6,796 bases of DNA, taken from Planctomycetaceae bacterium. Lineage in GTDB: Bacteria > Planctomycetota > Phycisphaerae > Phycisphaerales > SM1A02. Position 1 is the first letter of the stretch; every line of letters starts with the position of its first letter. The stretch is from NCBI GenBank assembly GCA_947459855.1, contig CANHFL010000057.1:1-6796 (forward strand). Direction: 5' to 3'. Below are positions 6,024 to 6,796 of the stretch, in pieces. The notes below the pieces were generated by a model. The model ran no database searches. It saw nothing but the letters and a program-made list of their open reading frames with translations, and had not been told where the DNA came from. Both the position numbers and the translations under genes were made by a program.

Positions 6024-6470
6024 CGGCAGCGCCACGTAGGCCACGCCGGCCTCGCGCATGATCGCGCGCGCCTTCTCGAACGACTCCAGCCAGTGCGCGT
6101 CGCCGTCGCCGGTCTGGTAGGTGACCACGCGCGCCACGCCCGACTGGACGATCGCCAGCGTGCACTGCACGCAGGGGCTGAAGCTGGTGTAGATGGTGCA
6201 GCCGACCGGGCTCACGCCGTTGCGCGCGCACTGGATGATCGCGTTCAGCTCGGCGTGGCAGACGTAGTCGTACTTGGCGGGGCGCTCCAGGCGCTCGGGC
6301 AGGTCCAGCACGCCGCGCGGCAGGCCGTTGAAGCCGGTCGCCACGATCTGCTTCGCGCCGCTGACGATCACCGCACCGACGCCGCGGTTCGGATCCTTCG
6401 ACCACCTCGCGATCTGGTCGGCCAGCTCCAGGAAGCGGCGGTCCCACTTGTCGTCGGTGCCCGTCTGCAT
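6006..6470 (-). CDS. dCMP deaminase family protein (zinc cytidine deaminase fold)
   Basis: This is a 154-residue, single-domain cytosolic zinc deaminase. RGVGAVIV (29-36) and IVATGFNGLPRG (42-53) form the substrate-side loop typical of dCMP deaminases. YVCHAELNAIIQCA (69-82) supplies H72 as zinc ligand and E74 as proton shuttle. SPCVQC (98-103) supplies zinc ligands C100 and C103. The family converts dCMP to dUMP, feeding thymidylate synthesis; ComEB-type proteins share the same fold. All catalytic residues are present, so I expect it to be active, with dCMP the likely but unproven substrate. The ATG at 6468-6470 is 10 bases after the preceding stop, pointing to co-transcription with the upstream gene. 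No Shine-Dalgarno site is visible, though TAGCCT lies 7 bases upstream. The final residues (KLGSG) and stop codon are encoded by the right arm of the palindrome, so the C-terminus may have been replaced by an inserted element. Confidence 0.88.
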   Translation of the reverse strand: MQTGTDDKWDRRFLELADQIARWSKDPNRGVGAVIVSGAKQIVATGFNGLPRGVLDLPERLERPAKYDYVCHAELNAIIQCARNGVSPVGCTIYTSFSPCVQCTLAIVQSGVARVVTYQTGDGDAHWLESFEKARAIMREAGVAYVALPKLGSG

Positions 6471-6480
6471 GGCGCGCAGG

Positions 6481-6796
6481 CTACTGGGCGCCGCTGCGCC
6501 GCCGCGCCCGCTCGTCCTCGCGCTTCATGCGCGGCAGGTCCTCCAGGCGCAGGAGGGGCGCCACGCGCTCGAAGGCCCGCATGACGTCCAGGCGCGTCAG
6601 GCGCACGCCGCGCAGCGCCATCACGGGGCCCAGCGGGCGGCCGAGCGTCTGCACGCGCAGCGTGACCTCGCCGGGCGCGCCCAGGAACGCCTCGCCCACG
6701 CGCACCGTCACCGGCACGGCGTCCGGCCCGCTGCCGCGCGGCACGCGCGCGGTCATCAGCTCGTCGCCCAGCACCACGTCGATGCCGCCGCCCGCC
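6481..6796 (-). CDS. Unrecognised protein, C-terminal 104 residues only
   Basis: The frame is open from the right edge to TAG at 6481-6483, giving at least 104 residues. A GTG at 6775-6777 could serve as a start, but the frame continues upstream without a stop and no ribosome site precedes it, so I treat the gene as 5'-truncated by the window. The first ~75 visible residues alternate short beta-strand-like runs (IDVVLGDEL, PVTVRVGEAFLG, EVTLRVQTLG). A helix-like, charged end follows (RLDVMRAFERVAPLLRLEDL, then a tail rich in Lys, Arg and Glu). There are no cysteine motifs, no membrane segments and no catalytic signature. I do not recognise the family. It sits 10 bases before the deaminase gene and is probably in the same transcript. 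The clean coding run and G/C third positions support a real gene. Confidence 0.6.
   Translation of the reverse strand, partial: AGGGIDVVLGDELMTARVPRGSGPDAVPVTVRVGEAFLGAPGEVTLRVQTLGRPLGPVMALRGVRLTRLDVMRAFERVAPLLRLEDLPRMKREDERARRRSGAQ

Noticed and set aside
4601..6061. A 486-codon open frame on the plus strand across pdxA
   Set aside because: It is antisense to pdxA, whose motifs are unmistakable. The translation is rich in Arg, Ala, Gly, Val and His with no recognisable fold, and it crosses the palindrome and two real genes.
6478..6483. TAGCCT (minus strand) as a leaderless promoter for the deaminase
   Set aside because: It contains the stop codon of the gene 10 bases upstream, the spacing is 7 rather than 6, and co-transcription explains the arrangement without a separate promoter.

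Overview
The window is about 70% G+C by eye. It holds six protein-coding genes that I can support plus the end of a seventh, and no RNA gene, CRISPR array or recognisable transposase. It looks like a chromosomal stretch from a high-GC Gram-negative-type bacterium. That is an inference from the exported c-type cytochrome, from PdxA (the DXP-dependent route to vitamin B6, absent from most Gram-positive bacteria) and from the strong G/C bias at third codon positions. I cannot name a phylum.

Layout. At the left edge is the 3' part of a cupin_5/DUF985 gene (+, 2..409). It converges on, and overlaps by 58 bases, a gene for a secreted Asp-box (BNR) beta-propeller protein (-, 352..1332). A 56-base divergent intergenic region follows. 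Then comes the main gene of the window (+, 1389..4217), a 942-residue exported protein that joins a RoxA/MauG-like di-heme cytochrome c module (CxxCH at 130-134 and 352-356) to a C-terminal catalase-fold module (distal His 658, proximal RxxxY 920-924). A GC-rich hairpin without a T tract (4222..4255) separates it from the convergent minus-strand genes.

The right-hand third is a minus-strand cluster. In transcription order it runs: an unrecognised protein open at the right edge (6481..6796), a dCMP-deaminase-family protein 10 bases further on (6006..6470), an 86-base imperfect palindrome (5938..6023) holding the deaminase stop codon, pdxA (4832..5926), and an NADPH-dependent FMN reductase-like flavoprotein (4281..4835) coupled to pdxA by an ATGA overlap. 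The first two genes may form one unit. pdxA and the flavoprotein certainly look like another. The palindrome sits at the junction and touches the candidate pdxA promoter.

The observations most worth following are the three-heme cytochrome-catalase fusion, the palindromic element that carries a gene's stop codon, and TAnnnT motifs 6 bases before the start codons of the fusion gene and pdxA. Neither of those genes has a Shine-Dalgarno sequence, so leaderless transcripts are possible.
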